Assembly: GCF_018987265.1 (NCBI RefSeq)
Contig: NZ_CP076854.1
Location: forward strand, 1,860,001 to 1,924,000
Reading direction: 5' to 3'
Source of the DNA: Rhizobium sp. WYJ-E13
Lineage (GTDB): Bacteria; Pseudomonadota; Alphaproteobacteria; Rhizobiales; Rhizobiaceae
Length of the DNA: 64,000 nt
This document shows positions 36,505 to 45,651 of this stretch, in pieces. The number at the start of each line of letters is the position of its first letter. The first letter of the stretch is position 1. Under the pieces are notes generated by a model. That model was not told where the DNA came from and searched no databases. It was given only the letters and a program-made list of their open reading frames with translations. The position numbers and the translations under genes were made by a program.

Positions 36505-37457
36505 AGACGCTCATTTCCCTGGCCGCACGGACGCAGTGGTCCGGCATCCTTGTCGGCGTAGTCGCCGGCGGCATCGCGCTCAGCCTCGCCTCTCCCGCCT
36601 TCATGACGGAATTCAACTGGTTCGTGATGCTGCGCAGCATCTGCGTGTCGCTGCTCGTCGCCTTCAGCCAGATGGTGATGCTCGGCGTCGGACAGATGAA
36701 CCTTTCGGTCGGAGCGCTCGGCGGGCTCGTCGCTGTCGTCACCGGCGGTCTGATGGATGTCTGGGGCTTGCCGGCGTTCGTCGCCATCATCATTGGCATC
36801 GCGTTCGGCGGCTTTGCCGGTTTCGTCAATGGCTGGCTGACGGTGCGCACCGGCATCAACGGTTTCATCGTGACGCTCGCGACCGGCTCGGCCTTTGCCG
36901 GCATCAATCTCGGCATCACCAAGGCCATTCCCTTCTACAATCTCTCACCGGCCTTCGTCGCTTTCGGCAATGGGCGGTTCGGGCCTTTCCCGATGCTGCT
37001 CATCGTGCCGCTGCTGGTCACCGTGCTGCTCGTGATCTTCTTTGCGCGCACGGTCGAGGGCCGCTATATGCTGGCGGTCGGCGGCAACAGCCATGCAGCG
37101 GAACTCTCCGGCATCTCCGTTGCCTGTGCCACCATCATGGCGCATGTCCTGTCAGGCCTGCTTGCCGCGACTGCCGGCGTGCTCGCGGTCGCCCAACTCG
37201 GTTCGGCGCAGCCGACGATCGGCGCGGATTGGGTGGTCATTTCCTTTGCGGCTCCGATCATCGGCGGTGCGAGTCTCGCCGGCGGCTCCATATCCATTCT
37301 CGGCACTTTCATCGCCGTGCTCTTGGTCGGGCTGATCCAGAACGCCATGGTACTGCTGGCAGTCGATCCCTATTGGGTCACCTTCCTGCTCGGCGCGCTG
37401 ATCCTTGCCGCCGTCTGGATCAACCGCTATCGCGCAATCCGGGTCGGGGAGGATTGA
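36501..37457 (+). CDS. Sugar ABC transporter permease (second)
   Basis: Second RbsC-type permease, 318 residues, with MNLSVGALGGLVAVVTGG, GINGFIVTLATGSAFAGINLGI and APIIGGASLAGGSISILG blocks in the same order as its partner. The true start is the ATG overlapping the previous stop; the frame is open much farther upstream but only as read-through inside the first permease gene. The ATPase gene starts 1 bp after its stop. Confidence 0.9.
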   Translation: MKTLISLAARTQWSGILVGVVAGGIALSLASPAFMTEFNWFVMLRSICVSLLVAFSQMVMLGVGQMNLSVGALGGLVAVVTGGLMDVWGLPAFVAIIIGIAFGGFAGFVNGWLTVRTGINGFIVTLATGSAFAGINLGITKAIPFYNLSPAFVAFGNGRFGPFPMLLIVPLLVTVLLVIFFARTVEGRYMLAVGGNSHAAELSGISVACATIMAHVLSGLLAATAGVLAVAQLGSAQPTIGADWVVISFAAPIIGGASLAGGSISILGTFIAVLLVGLIQNAMVLLAVDPYWVTFLLGALILAAVWINRYRAIRVGED

Positions 37458-37458
37458 G

Positions 37459-38982
37459 ATGGCGCTCGTTCTCGACAAGATCGGCAAGTCCTTCCCCGGC
37501 GTCAGGGCGCTCAACAACGCCTCGCTGGCGCTCAAAGGCGGCGAGATCCACGCGCTGATGGGCGAAAACGGCGCCGGCAAATCGACGCTGATCAAGGTCA
37601 TCACCGGCGTTCACCGGCCCGACAGCGGGACCATGACGCTGGACGATGCGCCGCTGTCGCTTGCCTCGCCGCGCGATGCGATCAAGCTTGGCATTTCTGC
37701 CGTGCATCAGGAGCGCAACCTCATTCCACGCTTCTCGGTTGCCGAAAACATCCTTCTGGAGGGCCTGCCAGTTCGAAACGGCCTCGTCGATTTCCGCCGC
37801 GCCAACGACGAGGCGCGCGAACATCTGCGCAAGGTCGGCCTCGATATCGATCCGGCAACCGAGGTCCGGCGTCTTAGCGTCGCGCAGATGCAGATGGTGG
37901 AGATCGCCAAGGCTCTCAGCCACAAGGCGAAGGTGCTGCTGCTCGATGAGCCGACCGCATCGATCACCGACGCCGAAACCGAAATCCTCTTCCGCCTCGT
38001 GCGCCAGCTGCGCGATCAGGGAACGGCAATCCTCTTCGTCAGCCACAAACTCGAAGAGGTCTTGAGCCTTTGCGACCGCGTCACGGTTCTGCGCGACGGG
38101 GAAGCGACACTACGCGGCGCGCCGATGGCCGGCATGACAAGGCAGACGCTGATCGAGGCGATGATCGGCCGCGCCGAACGGCCGGTGATCGCCCGCGCAG
38201 GCAAATCACGCGAAGGCATGCCCAAGCTTGAGCTTCGCGACGTTGCCACCGCTGCCGGCCACAGCGATATTTCCTTCTCGCTGCACCGTGGCGAAATCCT
38301 CGGGCTCTACGGGCTTGTCGGCGCCGGACGGACCGAACTGATCCGCGCCATCATCGGTAAGGACAAGGTAACGTCCGGCACGATTGAGATCGACGGCGAG
38401 CCCGTGCGCATCCATTCGGTCGAAGAGGCGATCAAGCGCTTCCGCATGGGCTATGTCAGCGAGGACCGGAAACATGAGGGCGTCATCCTCGCCCATCCTA
38501 TCCGCTCCAACATCGCCATGACGGTCTGGGACAGGATCGCATCCACCCTCGGCCTGATCGGCGCTGGCCAGGAGCGCAAGACCGCCGCCCCGCTTGCACG
38601 GCAACTGGAAATCCGCACACCCAGCCTGGAGCAGCTTGTCGGCAATCTTTCGGGCGGCAACCAGCAGAAGGTTTCGCTCGCCAAGTGGCTGGCAGCCGAT
38701 GTCGACATCCTTTTCATCGACGAGCCGACCGTCGGCATCGACATAAAGGCCAAGGCCTATATTCACGAGTTGATCAACGGGCTTGCCGACAAGGGCATGG
38801 CGATCCTGCTGATCTCGAGCGACATGCCGGAAATGGCGGCGCTCGCCGACCGCATCCTCGTCATGCACGATTTCAGGATCGTCCACGAGCATCAGAACGA
38901 CCGCAAATATGAGACGGCAAGCCGCGCCATCATGTCGGCGATCCACGCGGCCGAACCCGGCCAGACCCGCACGGCAAGCTAG
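37459..38982 (+). CDS. Sugar ABC transporter ATPase
   Basis: RbsA-type two-cassette ATPase, 507 residues. First half: Walker A GENGAGKST near residue 37, Walker B VLLLDEPTASIT. Second half: GLVGAGRTE, signature LSGGNQQKVSL, IDEPTVGID. GGGGAGG precedes the ATG at 37459 by 7 bases. It lies 1 bp after the second permease gene and 8 bp before the dehydratase gene. Confidence 0.93.
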   Translation: MALVLDKIGKSFPGVRALNNASLALKGGEIHALMGENGAGKSTLIKVITGVHRPDSGTMTLDDAPLSLASPRDAIKLGISAVHQERNLIPRFSVAENILLEGLPVRNGLVDFRRANDEAREHLRKVGLDIDPATEVRRLSVAQMQMVEIAKALSHKAKVLLLDEPTASITDAETEILFRLVRQLRDQGTAILFVSHKLEEVLSLCDRVTVLRDGEATLRGAPMAGMTRQTLIEAMIGRAERPVIARAGKSREGMPKLELRDVATAAGHSDISFSLHRGEILGLYGLVGAGRTELIRAIIGKDKVTSGTIEIDGEPVRIHSVEEAIKRFRMGYVSEDRKHEGVILAHPIRSNIAMTVWDRIASTLGLIGAGQERKTAAPLARQLEIRTPSLEQLVGNLSGGNQQKVSLAKWLAADVDILFIDEPTVGIDIKAKAYIHELINGLADKGMAILLISSDMPEMAALADRILVMHDFRIVHEHQNDRKYETASRAIMSAIHAAEPGQTRTAS

Positions 38983-38990
38983 GAGGAAGC

Positions 38991-40109
38991 ATGGCCCGCA
39001 TTGAAAAGATCGAACTGCGCATGGTGGACCTGCCGCCGAAGGTGAAGCGCACCGATGCGATCCAGAGCTTCGTCAGCCAGGAAACGCCAATCGTCACCAT
39101 CACCGATTCCGACGGTGCTTCCGGCACCGGCTATTCCTATACGATCGGCACCGGCGGCTCCTCCGTCATGCGGCTTCTGTCGGACCATCTGGTCCCGCTG
39201 CTGATCGGCGAGGATGCCGATTGCATCGAGGCGATCTGGCACAAACTGGAATTTGCCACCCACGCCACGACGATCGGGGCGATCACGGCGCTGGCGCTCG
39301 CCGCCGTCGATACCGCGCTGTGGGATCTGAGAGCCAAAAAGCAGAAGCTGCCGCTGTGGAAACTCGCAGGCGGCGCCAAGGACAGCTGCCCGCTCTATAC
39401 GACCGAAGGCGGTTGGCTGCATATCGAGAAGCAAGCGCTCGTCGAAGACGCCCTGCAGGCCAAGGCCAAGGGCTTTTCCGGCTCGAAGGTGAAGATCGGC
39501 AGGCCACATGGCGCCGAGGACTATGACCGGCTGTCTGCCATGCGCGCAGCACTCGGTGACGGTTTCGAGATCATGACCGACTGCAATCAGGGCTTTACCG
39601 TCGATGAGGCCATCCGCCGGGCCGCACGGCTGGAGGAGCTCGACCTCGCCTGGATCGAGGAACCGCTGCCGGCCGACGATCTCGACGGGCATATCCGGCT
39701 TTCCCGCTCAACCTCGACGCCGATCGCCGTCGGTGAATCCCTTTATTCGATCCGGCATTTCCGCGAATATATGCAGAAGGGCGCCTGCTCGATCGTCCAG
39801 GTCGACGTTGCCCGCATCGGCGGCATTACGCCCTGGCTCAAGGTCGCGCATGCGGCCGAAGCCTTCGACATTCCGGTCTGCCCGCATTTCCTGATGGAGC
39901 TGCATGTCAGCCTCGTCTGCGCCATTCAGAACGGCAAATATGTCGAATATATCCCGCAGCTCGACGACCTGACGACCAAGGGCATGGAGATCCGGAACGG
40001 CCACGCCATCGCTCCTTCCCAACCCGGCATCGGCATCGAATGGGACTGGGAGGCCGTGAAGGCCCGCAGCATCGCCGAGTTCACGACGGCAATCACGCAA
40101 GGGCGGTAG
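38991..40109 (+). CDS. Enolase-superfamily (mandelate racemase/muconate-lactonizing) enzyme, acid-sugar dehydratase-like
   Basis: A 372-residue enzyme of the mandelate racemase subgroup. Visible functional residues are K166-x-K168 (SKVKIGR), metal ligands Asp197 (DCNQGF), Glu223 (WIEEPL) and Glu249 (GES), and catalytic His299 (CPHF). The K-x-K plus His pattern is that of acid-sugar dehydratases and racemases. It probably dehydrates a hexonate or 6-deoxyhexonate formed from the imported sugar. No sugar dehydrogenase or lactonase for the preceding steps is encoded in this operon except perhaps the divergent hydrolase. Which acid sugar is unknown. Confidence 0.88.
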   Translation: MARIEKIELRMVDLPPKVKRTDAIQSFVSQETPIVTITDSDGASGTGYSYTIGTGGSSVMRLLSDHLVPLLIGEDADCIEAIWHKLEFATHATTIGAITALALAAVDTALWDLRAKKQKLPLWKLAGGAKDSCPLYTTEGGWLHIEKQALVEDALQAKAKGFSGSKVKIGRPHGAEDYDRLSAMRAALGDGFEIMTDCNQGFTVDEAIRRAARLEELDLAWIEEPLPADDLDGHIRLSRSTSTPIAVGESLYSIRHFREYMQKGACSIVQVDVARIGGITPWLKVAHAAEAFDIPVCPHFLMELHVSLVCAIQNGKYVEYIPQLDDLTTKGMEIRNGHAIAPSQPGIGIEWDWEAVKARSIAEFTTAITQGR

Positions 40110-40112
40110 AAC

Positions 40113-40442
40113 ATGCAGCGCATGGGCATGGTGATCGGCCTGGAGCCGGACAAGGTCGCGGAATACAAGGCGCTGCATGCGGCTGTCTGGCCGGAGATCC
40201 TGGCACTGATCTCCGCCTGCAACATCACCAACTATTCGATCTTCCTGAAGGAGCCGGAAAACCTGCTCTTCGGCTACTGGGAATATGTCGGCGACGATTT
40301 CACGGCCGATATGGCCAAGATGGCCGCCGATCCGGCAAACAAGGCATGGTGGGCCGCCTGCATGCCCTGCCAGAGGCCGCTCGCGACCCGCAAGGAAGGC
40401 GAGTGGTGGGCGACGATGCCGGAGGTGTTTCACCTCGATTGA
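40113..40442 (+). CDS. L-rhamnose mutarotase family protein (RhaM/RhaU-like)
   Basis: A 109-residue protein with the RhaM pattern: VIGLEPDKVAEYKALHAAVWPEIL (conserved Tyr and His near residues 18 and 22), NYSIFL, LLFGYWEY, then WW and a C-terminal EVFHLD. Family members interconvert the alpha and beta anomers of L-rhamnose or related sugars such as L-fucose. It starts 3 bp after the dehydratase gene. This points to a 6-deoxy-sugar or a similar pyranose as the transported substrate. Confidence 0.9.
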   Translation: MQRMGMVIGLEPDKVAEYKALHAAVWPEILALISACNITNYSIFLKEPENLLFGYWEYVGDDFTADMAKMAADPANKAWWAACMPCQRPLATRKEGEWWATMPEVFHLD

Positions 40443-40604
40443 GGCAGGAGCGATGAACCGCCGCGCACCTATCCTGTATCGCGGATCACCGGTTCCGATT
40501 TAGCGGCAAGCCCGCGGAACTCATCAGTCCCGGAAGACGTTTTCCGTGCATCCTCGCCTGTCTCATTTCGAGTCCATCGATAATTCGCACACCCATGGAG
40601 CCGG

Positions 40605-42377
40605 ATGTCAACGCAGCAGATCCTCGCATTCTCCGTCATCGCCATGATGATGGGGGTCTTTATCTGGGATCGGTTCAGATATGACGTCGTCGCGTGTTGC
40701 GCGCTTGTTCTCTCCGTCGCGGTCGGAATCGTCCCTCCGGACAAGGCATTTTCCGGTTTCTCCGATGATATCGTCATTATCGTCGGCAGCGCGTTGATCG
40801 TCTCAGCCGGGGTTGCACGTTCAGGCGTCGTCGACATGGCGATCAAGCGATTCTTTCCGAACCTCAATACGCTGCACAGCCAGATTGCCCTGCTGATGAT
40901 CGCCGTGGCATTGCTTTCCGCGTTCATCAAGAATATCGGCGCGCTGGCGATCATGATGCCGGTCGCCTTTCAGTTTGCCCGGAGGTCTGGCGTCTCACCG
41001 TCCAAATATCTGATGCCCATGTCATTCGCAGCCTTGCTTGGCGGCCTGATGACGCAGATCGGTACGTCGCCGAATATCGTCGTCTCGCGGCTGATGGCGG
41101 AGATGACGGGCAGTTCCTTCACTATGTTCGATTTCACGCCGGTCGGCAGTGTCCTGACGATCGTCGGCATCACCTTTGTTATCTTCTTTCACTGGCTGGT
41201 GCCAAGTCGTACGAAACAGGGCAGCTCGATCGAGGAAGCGGTCGACATCAAGAACTATACCTCGGAAGCGCTGGTTACGGCTGAATCGGCTGTCTTGGAA
41301 AAGCCGATCAGCGTTCTTGTCAAACCTGGCGACGGCGAGGCAATTGCCACTGCCGTCCTGCGCGGCGCGACGCGCATGTCCCCCTTCCCTGATCTCACAC
41401 TCCGGGAAAACGATATCGTGCTGCTGGAAGGCCCGCCGGCCGCGCTCGACCGCATCGTGTCAGCCGGAAAGCTGCAGCTCGCCGGCAAGCCAATCAGGGA
41501 AAGTGGGCAGATGAAGGCGGAGGTCGTCTCGATCGAGGTGGTGATCGGTCAAGAATCGCCCCTGAGGGGCCGTTCCGTCAAGCAACTTGCGCTCGCCTAT
41601 ACGCGCGGCGTCAATCTGCTGGCCATCAGCCGGCATGGCCAACGGCTGAAGGAGCGCCTTGCCAATCTGACACTTGCAGCCGGCGACGTGCTCGTGCTGC
41701 AGGGAAGCCGTGAGAACCTGCCAGTCGTCATGCAGGATCTTACCCTTTTGCCACTTGCCCAGCGCGAAATATTGCTCGGCACGCGCCGGCGGGCTTTCAT
41801 TCCGCTGATCATCCTGGCGCTTGCCATGGCGACGACGGCGGTCGGCGTTGTGCCGGTGCCTGTCGCCTTCTTTGCGGCGGCGCTTGGCATGGTCGTCTTC
41901 CGGGCGATCCCGCTTGCCGATATCTACAAGTCGGTCGACGGCCCGATCCTCATCATGCTTGCAGCCTTGATCCCCGTCTCCGATACGCTGCGCACTTCAG
42001 GCGGCAGCGATCTCATCGCCCATGGGCTTGGCGACATCGCCAAGGGCGTGCCGGCCTGGGGCGCGCTCGGCTTGATTCTTGTCGCAGCGATGGCCGTAAC
42101 GCCCTTTCTCAACAATGCCGCCACCGTGCTTGTTATGGGGCCGATCGCCGTCGGTTTTGCCACCGATCTCGGCTTCCGGCCGGAGGCCTTCCTGATGGCG
42201 GTGGCGATCGGTGCCGGCTGCGATTTCCTGACCCCGGTCGGCCACCAATGCAACACACTAGTCTTCGGTCCGGGAGGATATAAATTCTCCGACTACCCGC
42301 GCCTCGGCCTTCCGCTGTCGTTTCTGATCATTATCGCGAGCGTGCCGATGCTGTTGTACGTGTGGCCCGTAAACTGA
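40605..42377 (+). CDS. SLC13/DASS-type permease with two TrkA-C domains
   Basis: Membrane protein of 590 residues: six or so helices, a cytoplasmic insert with two TrkA-C (RCK_C) domains (about residues 215-300 and 305-380) and a second membrane half. The two halves each contain an N-N-A or N-x-G hairpin segment of the divalent-anion:sodium symporter group (FIKNIGALAIMMPVAF, and TPFLNNAATVLVMGPIA), and GTSPNIVVS is the characteristic sodium/substrate motif. It probably carries an anion such as sulfate, citrate or a dicarboxylate. It stands alone, 162 bp after the mutarotase gene and convergent with a LysR gene. Confidence 0.87.
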   Translation: MSTQQILAFSVIAMMMGVFIWDRFRYDVVACCALVLSVAVGIVPPDKAFSGFSDDIVIIVGSALIVSAGVARSGVVDMAIKRFFPNLNTLHSQIALLMIAVALLSAFIKNIGALAIMMPVAFQFARRSGVSPSKYLMPMSFAALLGGLMTQIGTSPNIVVSRLMAEMTGSSFTMFDFTPVGSVLTIVGITFVIFFHWLVPSRTKQGSSIEEAVDIKNYTSEALVTAESAVLEKPISVLVKPGDGEAIATAVLRGATRMSPFPDLTLRENDIVLLEGPPAALDRIVSAGKLQLAGKPIRESGQMKAEVVSIEVVIGQESPLRGRSVKQLALAYTRGVNLLAISRHGQRLKERLANLTLAAGDVLVLQGSRENLPVVMQDLTLLPLAQREILLGTRRRAFIPLIILALAMATTAVGVVPVPVAFFAAALGMVVFRAIPLADIYKSVDGPILIMLAALIPVSDTLRTSGGSDLIAHGLGDIAKGVPAWGALGLILVAAMAVTPFLNNAATVLVMGPIAVGFATDLGFRPEAFLMAVAIGAGCDFLTPVGHQCNTLVFGPGGYKFSDYPRLGLPLSFLIIIASVPMLLYVWPVN

Positions 42378-42676
42378 TTGCTGGTACGCGCGGGTCAACA
42401 GAACGCACCAGACGCACAGAGAGCCAGTCTTGCTACACGTTCTGCCTATGAACCGCAAAACTGCCGTAGCGCTCCCCATGGAGCATGATCCCATACTTTT
42501 CGAAAATTCTTCCATTGATTGCAGAATCGGCAATGCCACCCAAACCCGGCGTCGTATCCGATTAGCGACGGTCCTTTACCGAAACTCTCTTGCCGGCGAA
42601 ACCTTCTTGACATGCTTTCGGTATGCCCGCCGCCTCACGGTGGGCGTACAGCGGGTTCTTCGTGCAGGGAAGAAGA
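42378..42676. other. Intergenic region between converging genes
   Basis: About 300 bp with no convincing gene. It contains a hairpin (11-bp stem with two G-U pairs, 42621-42631 with 42639-42649, loop GCCTCAC). A short plus-strand frame from 42430 has non-coding-looking composition and overlaps the LysR gene. Confidence 0.45.
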
Positions 42677-43582
42677 TTACAGGGCAGCGACGCTCACCCG
42701 TAGCCGGGGTGCGGCAAAATCCAGAAAGCGGCGCATCTTGAGCGGCATCTGGCCGCGGGCGAGATGGACCAGGTGGATGGGAGCGGGCTTCGGTTCGAAG
42801 TCCTCAAGCACAAGTTTGAGCGCGCCGGCCGCGACCGCTCCTGCGACCTGGTAATACAGCAGCCTGGTGACGCCAGCGCCGCGGATGGCGGCCTCGGCGG
42901 CCGCCTCGGTGGTGGTGACTGAAAGCCGCGGGCTAATCAGCACCTCTATGGCCTTTGCAGCTCCTGGCTTCTGGAACCGCCAGCCGGCCGTGGGCGTCAG
43001 GACCTCGACGTTGATGCAGGGCAGGCCCAGGAGATCGGCCGGCTCCTTCGGCACCCCGCGGCCGGCAAAGAGGGCCGGACTGCCGCAGACGACCCTGCGC
43101 ACCGAGCCGATGCGGGTTGCGACCATGGCGCTGTCGGGCAGATTGCCGATTCGCACGGCCATATCGACATGTTCTCCGACGAGATCGATATTCCTGTCCG
43201 TCAGCATCAGCCGCACGTTGATAGCCGGAAAGGCTTCCAGGAAGTCGGTCACGACAGGCAGCACATGAAAACGGCCGAACTGCACTGGCGCAGTGATCAC
43301 CAGTTCGCCCTTTGGCATTGCGAATTCGCCCGATGCCTGACGCTCGGCCTCTTCCACTTGCTCGAGGATGCGCCTTGCCGCCTCGATATAGGTGGCGCCC
43401 GCATCGGTCAGGGCAATCTTCCGGGTGGTGCGGGTCAACAGCTTCGTTCCCAGCAGCGTTTCCAGTTCGGTGATCCTGCGGCTCAGCGTCGGCAGGGGAA
43501 TTTTCAGCGACCGGCCGGCCGCAGACAGGTTTCCCTTATCCACCACCTCCAGCAGCATCGACATGGCTTCGAACCGATCCAT
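42677..43582 (-). CDS. LysR-family transcriptional regulator
   Basis: A 301-residue regulator: HTH at residues 3-62 (MSMLLEVVDKGNLSAAGRSLKIPLPTLSRRITELETLLGTKLLTRTTRKIALTDAG) and the usual co-inducer domain. It belongs to the large group of LysR proteins that often control a divergent redox or detoxification gene. Exactly such a gene, the AhpD/CMD-like one, diverges across 120 bp, so autoregulation and control of 43703-44934 are likely. Confidence 0.92.
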   Translation of the reverse strand: MDRFEAMSMLLEVVDKGNLSAAGRSLKIPLPTLSRRITELETLLGTKLLTRTTRKIALTDAGATYIEAARRILEQVEEAERQASGEFAMPKGELVITAPVQFGRFHVLPVVTDFLEAFPAINVRLMLTDRNIDLVGEHVDMAVRIGNLPDSAMVATRIGSVRRVVCGSPALFAGRGVPKEPADLLGLPCINVEVLTPTAGWRFQKPGAAKAIEVLISPRLSVTTTEAAAEAAIRGAGVTRLLYYQVAGAVAAGALKLVLEDFEPKPAPIHLVHLARGQMPLKMRRFLDFAAPRLRVSVAAL

Positions 43583-43702
43583 TTATTCTTCCAATTTTTG
43601 GTAAAATCACTTTCATGCAGAGCATATTCTCTTTCCGATTGGAAATCGACACATTGAGTTCGCCAAGCCAATCACAGCTCGGCTGTCCCAAAGGAGATTT
43701 CC

Positions 43703-44248
43703 ATGTCCCGTATTTCCATCCCCGCCCGTGACGATGTGCCGGAAGCAGCCAAGGCGACGCTGGATGGCATCCAGAAGGCGCTCGGCTTCGTCCCGAACCT
43801 GTTTCGTCTGATCGCCAACAGCCCGGCGGCCCTGGCGGCATTCACCGGTCTTCAGGGTGGGCTTTCTAAAGCGCTCGATCTCAAGACGCGTGAGCGGATC
43901 GCGCTTGCCGTCGCAGAGGTGAACGGCTGCGGCTATTGCCTGTCCGCCCATACCTATCTCGGCCTAAACCTGGCAAAGATCAGCCCGGAAGAAATTGCCC
44001 TCAACCGCAAGGGCGCATCAGCCGATGTCAAGGCGAATGCCGCCGTCGGCTTTGCGGCAAAGATCGCCGAGGCACGCGGACATGTCGCCGACGCCGATAT
44101 CGCTGCCGTGCGCGCTGCAGGCTTTTCGGATGCGCAGATCGTCGAAATCGTCGCTCTGGTCGCCGAAAACACTTTCACCAACTATCTGAACGAAGTCGCC
44201 AAGACAGATATCGACTTCCCGGCAGTCTCCGCTGTCAATGCGGCCTGA
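43703..44248 (+). CDS. Carboxymuconolactone decarboxylase / AhpD-like peroxidase family protein
   Basis: A 181-residue helical protein with the AhpD-type redox motif Glu-x-Asn-Gly-Cys-Gly-Tyr-Cys-x-x-x-His (AEVNGCGYCLSAHTYLG, about residues 72-88). The two cysteines and the histidine form the catalytic site of alkylhydroperoxidase-like members, while carboxymuconolactone decarboxylases lack the CxxC. The peroxidase-like reading is therefore better. It is separated by 56 bp from a flavoprotein-like gene on the same strand and is divergent from a LysR gene, suggesting a small oxidative-stress response unit. Confidence 0.9.
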   Translation: MSRISIPARDDVPEAAKATLDGIQKALGFVPNLFRLIANSPAALAAFTGLQGGLSKALDLKTRERIALAVAEVNGCGYCLSAHTYLGLNLAKISPEEIALNRKGASADVKANAAVGFAAKIAEARGHVADADIAAVRAAGFSDAQIVEIVALVAENTFTNYLNEVAKTDIDFPAVSAVNAA

Positions 44249-44304
44249 CAGACGAGGAGCGGGGCTGGCGCTCCGCCCCTCCCAACCCTTTGAGGAGATG
44301 GATC

Positions 44305-44934
44305 ATGTCCTATGGATTTCTCGACATAGCCTCGACCCCGAGCGTGCGTGCCGCGCAGGCGGAAATGGGTGTCCAGGACTTCTGGACGAACCTGCCGACC
44401 GACCGCAGCTTCGACCGCTTCAGCGAAAACGAGCGCGCCTTCATTGCTTCCCGCGACAGCTTCTACATGGCCACCGTTTCCGAAACCCACTGGCCCTATG
44501 TGCAGCACCGGGGCGGTCCGCAGGGTTTCCTGAAGGTACTCGACGATCGCACACTTGCCTTTGCGGACTATCGCGGCAATCGCCAGTACATCAGCACCGG
44601 TAATCTCGCCGCCAATGATAAGGTGTGCCTGTTCCTGATGGATTATCCTCGCCGCGCACGGCTGAAGATCTATGCCCATGCCGAAAAGCTGGGGCTTGAT
44701 GCCGATCCGGCGCTCGCCGAGCTGCTTGTTTCGCCTTCCTATCGCGCAAAGCCGGAACGTCTCTTCCGCCTGCGCCTCGAAGCCTTCGACTGGAATTGCC
44801 CGCAGCATATCACGCCGCGCTATACCGAGGCGGAAATTGCCGTCGCCGTAGAACCGCTTCGTCAGCGCCTGACGGAGCTGGAAGCAGAGAATGCCGCCTT
44901 GCGGGCACAGGTCGCGCGCGGAGATGTCGGCTAA
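44305..44934 (+). CDS. Pyridoxamine 5'-phosphate oxidase-like (FMN-binding split barrel) protein
   Basis: A 209-residue protein of the PNPOx-like flavin split-barrel group. Visible features are FIASRDSFYMATVSETHWPYVQHRGGPQGFLKVLDD (FMN-binding strands), YRGNRQYISTGNLAANDKVCLFLMDYP, and a predicted coiled-coil tail (LRQRLTELEAENAALRAQ). The ATG has GAGGAG 7 bases upstream. Real pyridoxine oxidase activity is not expected; such proteins bind FMN or F420 and act in redox detoxification. Confidence 0.88.
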   Translation: MSYGFLDIASTPSVRAAQAEMGVQDFWTNLPTDRSFDRFSENERAFIASRDSFYMATVSETHWPYVQHRGGPQGFLKVLDDRTLAFADYRGNRQYISTGNLAANDKVCLFLMDYPRRARLKIYAHAEKLGLDADPALAELLVSPSYRAKPERLFRLRLEAFDWNCPQHITPRYTEAEIAVAVEPLRQRLTELEAENAALRAQVARGDVG

Positions 44935-45012
44935 AACTCGGCTATTGCGCTGAGACCGCGCCCCTGTCTGTCAGCAACAGCGAGGCAGAAGGGGACGGCA
45001 TATCTAACATTC

Positions 45013-45234
45013 CTATTGCGGCTCCTCTTCATCCGAAGTGAGCAGCTCAATGAGCGCAGCAACCCTGCCGGTCGCCAGGCGTCGCCCCTCACCCATCAAG
45101 GCCTCGTCATTATTGACCCACGCAAATGCCTCTGCAAGCTCGGCCTGCGTTGCACCGGTCGCAATGACGTCGGCCACAAGTGTATTATCAACAGGTCCAA
45201 GGATGGCGATGACATCGTCTGAAGTCATTGTCAT
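45013..45234 (-). CDS. Small hypothetical protein
   Basis: A 73-residue acidic helical protein (MTMTSDDVIAILGPVDNTLVADVIATG...) without a signal or membrane segment. Two ATGs lie close together; the one at 45234 is 7 bases after GGAGG and is preferred. It ends 78 bp from the flavoprotein gene (convergent). I do not recognise the family. Confidence 0.65.
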   Translation of the reverse strand: MTMTSDDVIAILGPVDNTLVADVIATGATQAELAEAFAWVNNDEALMGEGRRLATGRVAALIELLTSDEEEPQ

Positions 45235-45251
45235 ATCCATTCCTCCTCTCT

Positions 45252-45437
45252 TTACCTCCGCTTGAACCTAGTGACGCTGTTGGAAAGATCAATTTTTCTG
45301 TCGGGAAGTTCCTCGCCGATATAGGCGCGATGGGGCTCGATGGGGCGGTTCGTATGCGTGGCGGTCACGTTCGACTGGGCAAAAGCGGGCGCGCCGACAA
45401 GCAGGACACTGACAGCGATCGAAATGAGTTTTTTCAT
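45252..45437 (-). CDS. Small secreted protein
   Basis: A 61-residue protein with a clear signal peptide (MKKLISIAVSVLLVGAPAFA, cleavage after residue 20) and a short, polar, basic mature part. The start is set by GGAGAG about 7 bases upstream. It lies 17 bp before the 73-residue gene on the same strand. Function unknown; similar short exported proteins are common in rhizobia. Confidence 0.65.
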   Translation of the reverse strand: MKKLISIAVSVLLVGAPAFAQSNVTATHTNRPIEPHRAYIGEELPDRKIDLSNSVTRFKRR

Positions 45438-45651
45438 GGTAATGCTCTCCGGGCATGAATATTGCGCGTTGACGATTTTTGCCAGGGGCAAGGCCCTGGA
45501 TAGTGAATGCGGCGATCGGACCTTCTCGCCGCGGTCGACATGAACCCACGGCAAGCTCTGGGCGCTGCAGCCATGATTTCTCCCTTTTCATTGTAATGGT
45601 AAGGTGGATGGTGCCGGCATGAAACATCCGGGGACGCATTGAGGCTGACAT

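Noticed and set aside
42430..42741. 104-codon plus-strand frame between the SLC13 permease and the LysR gene
   Set aside because: It overlaps the LysR 3' end, has no ribosome site and an Arg-rich, non-coding-like composition.
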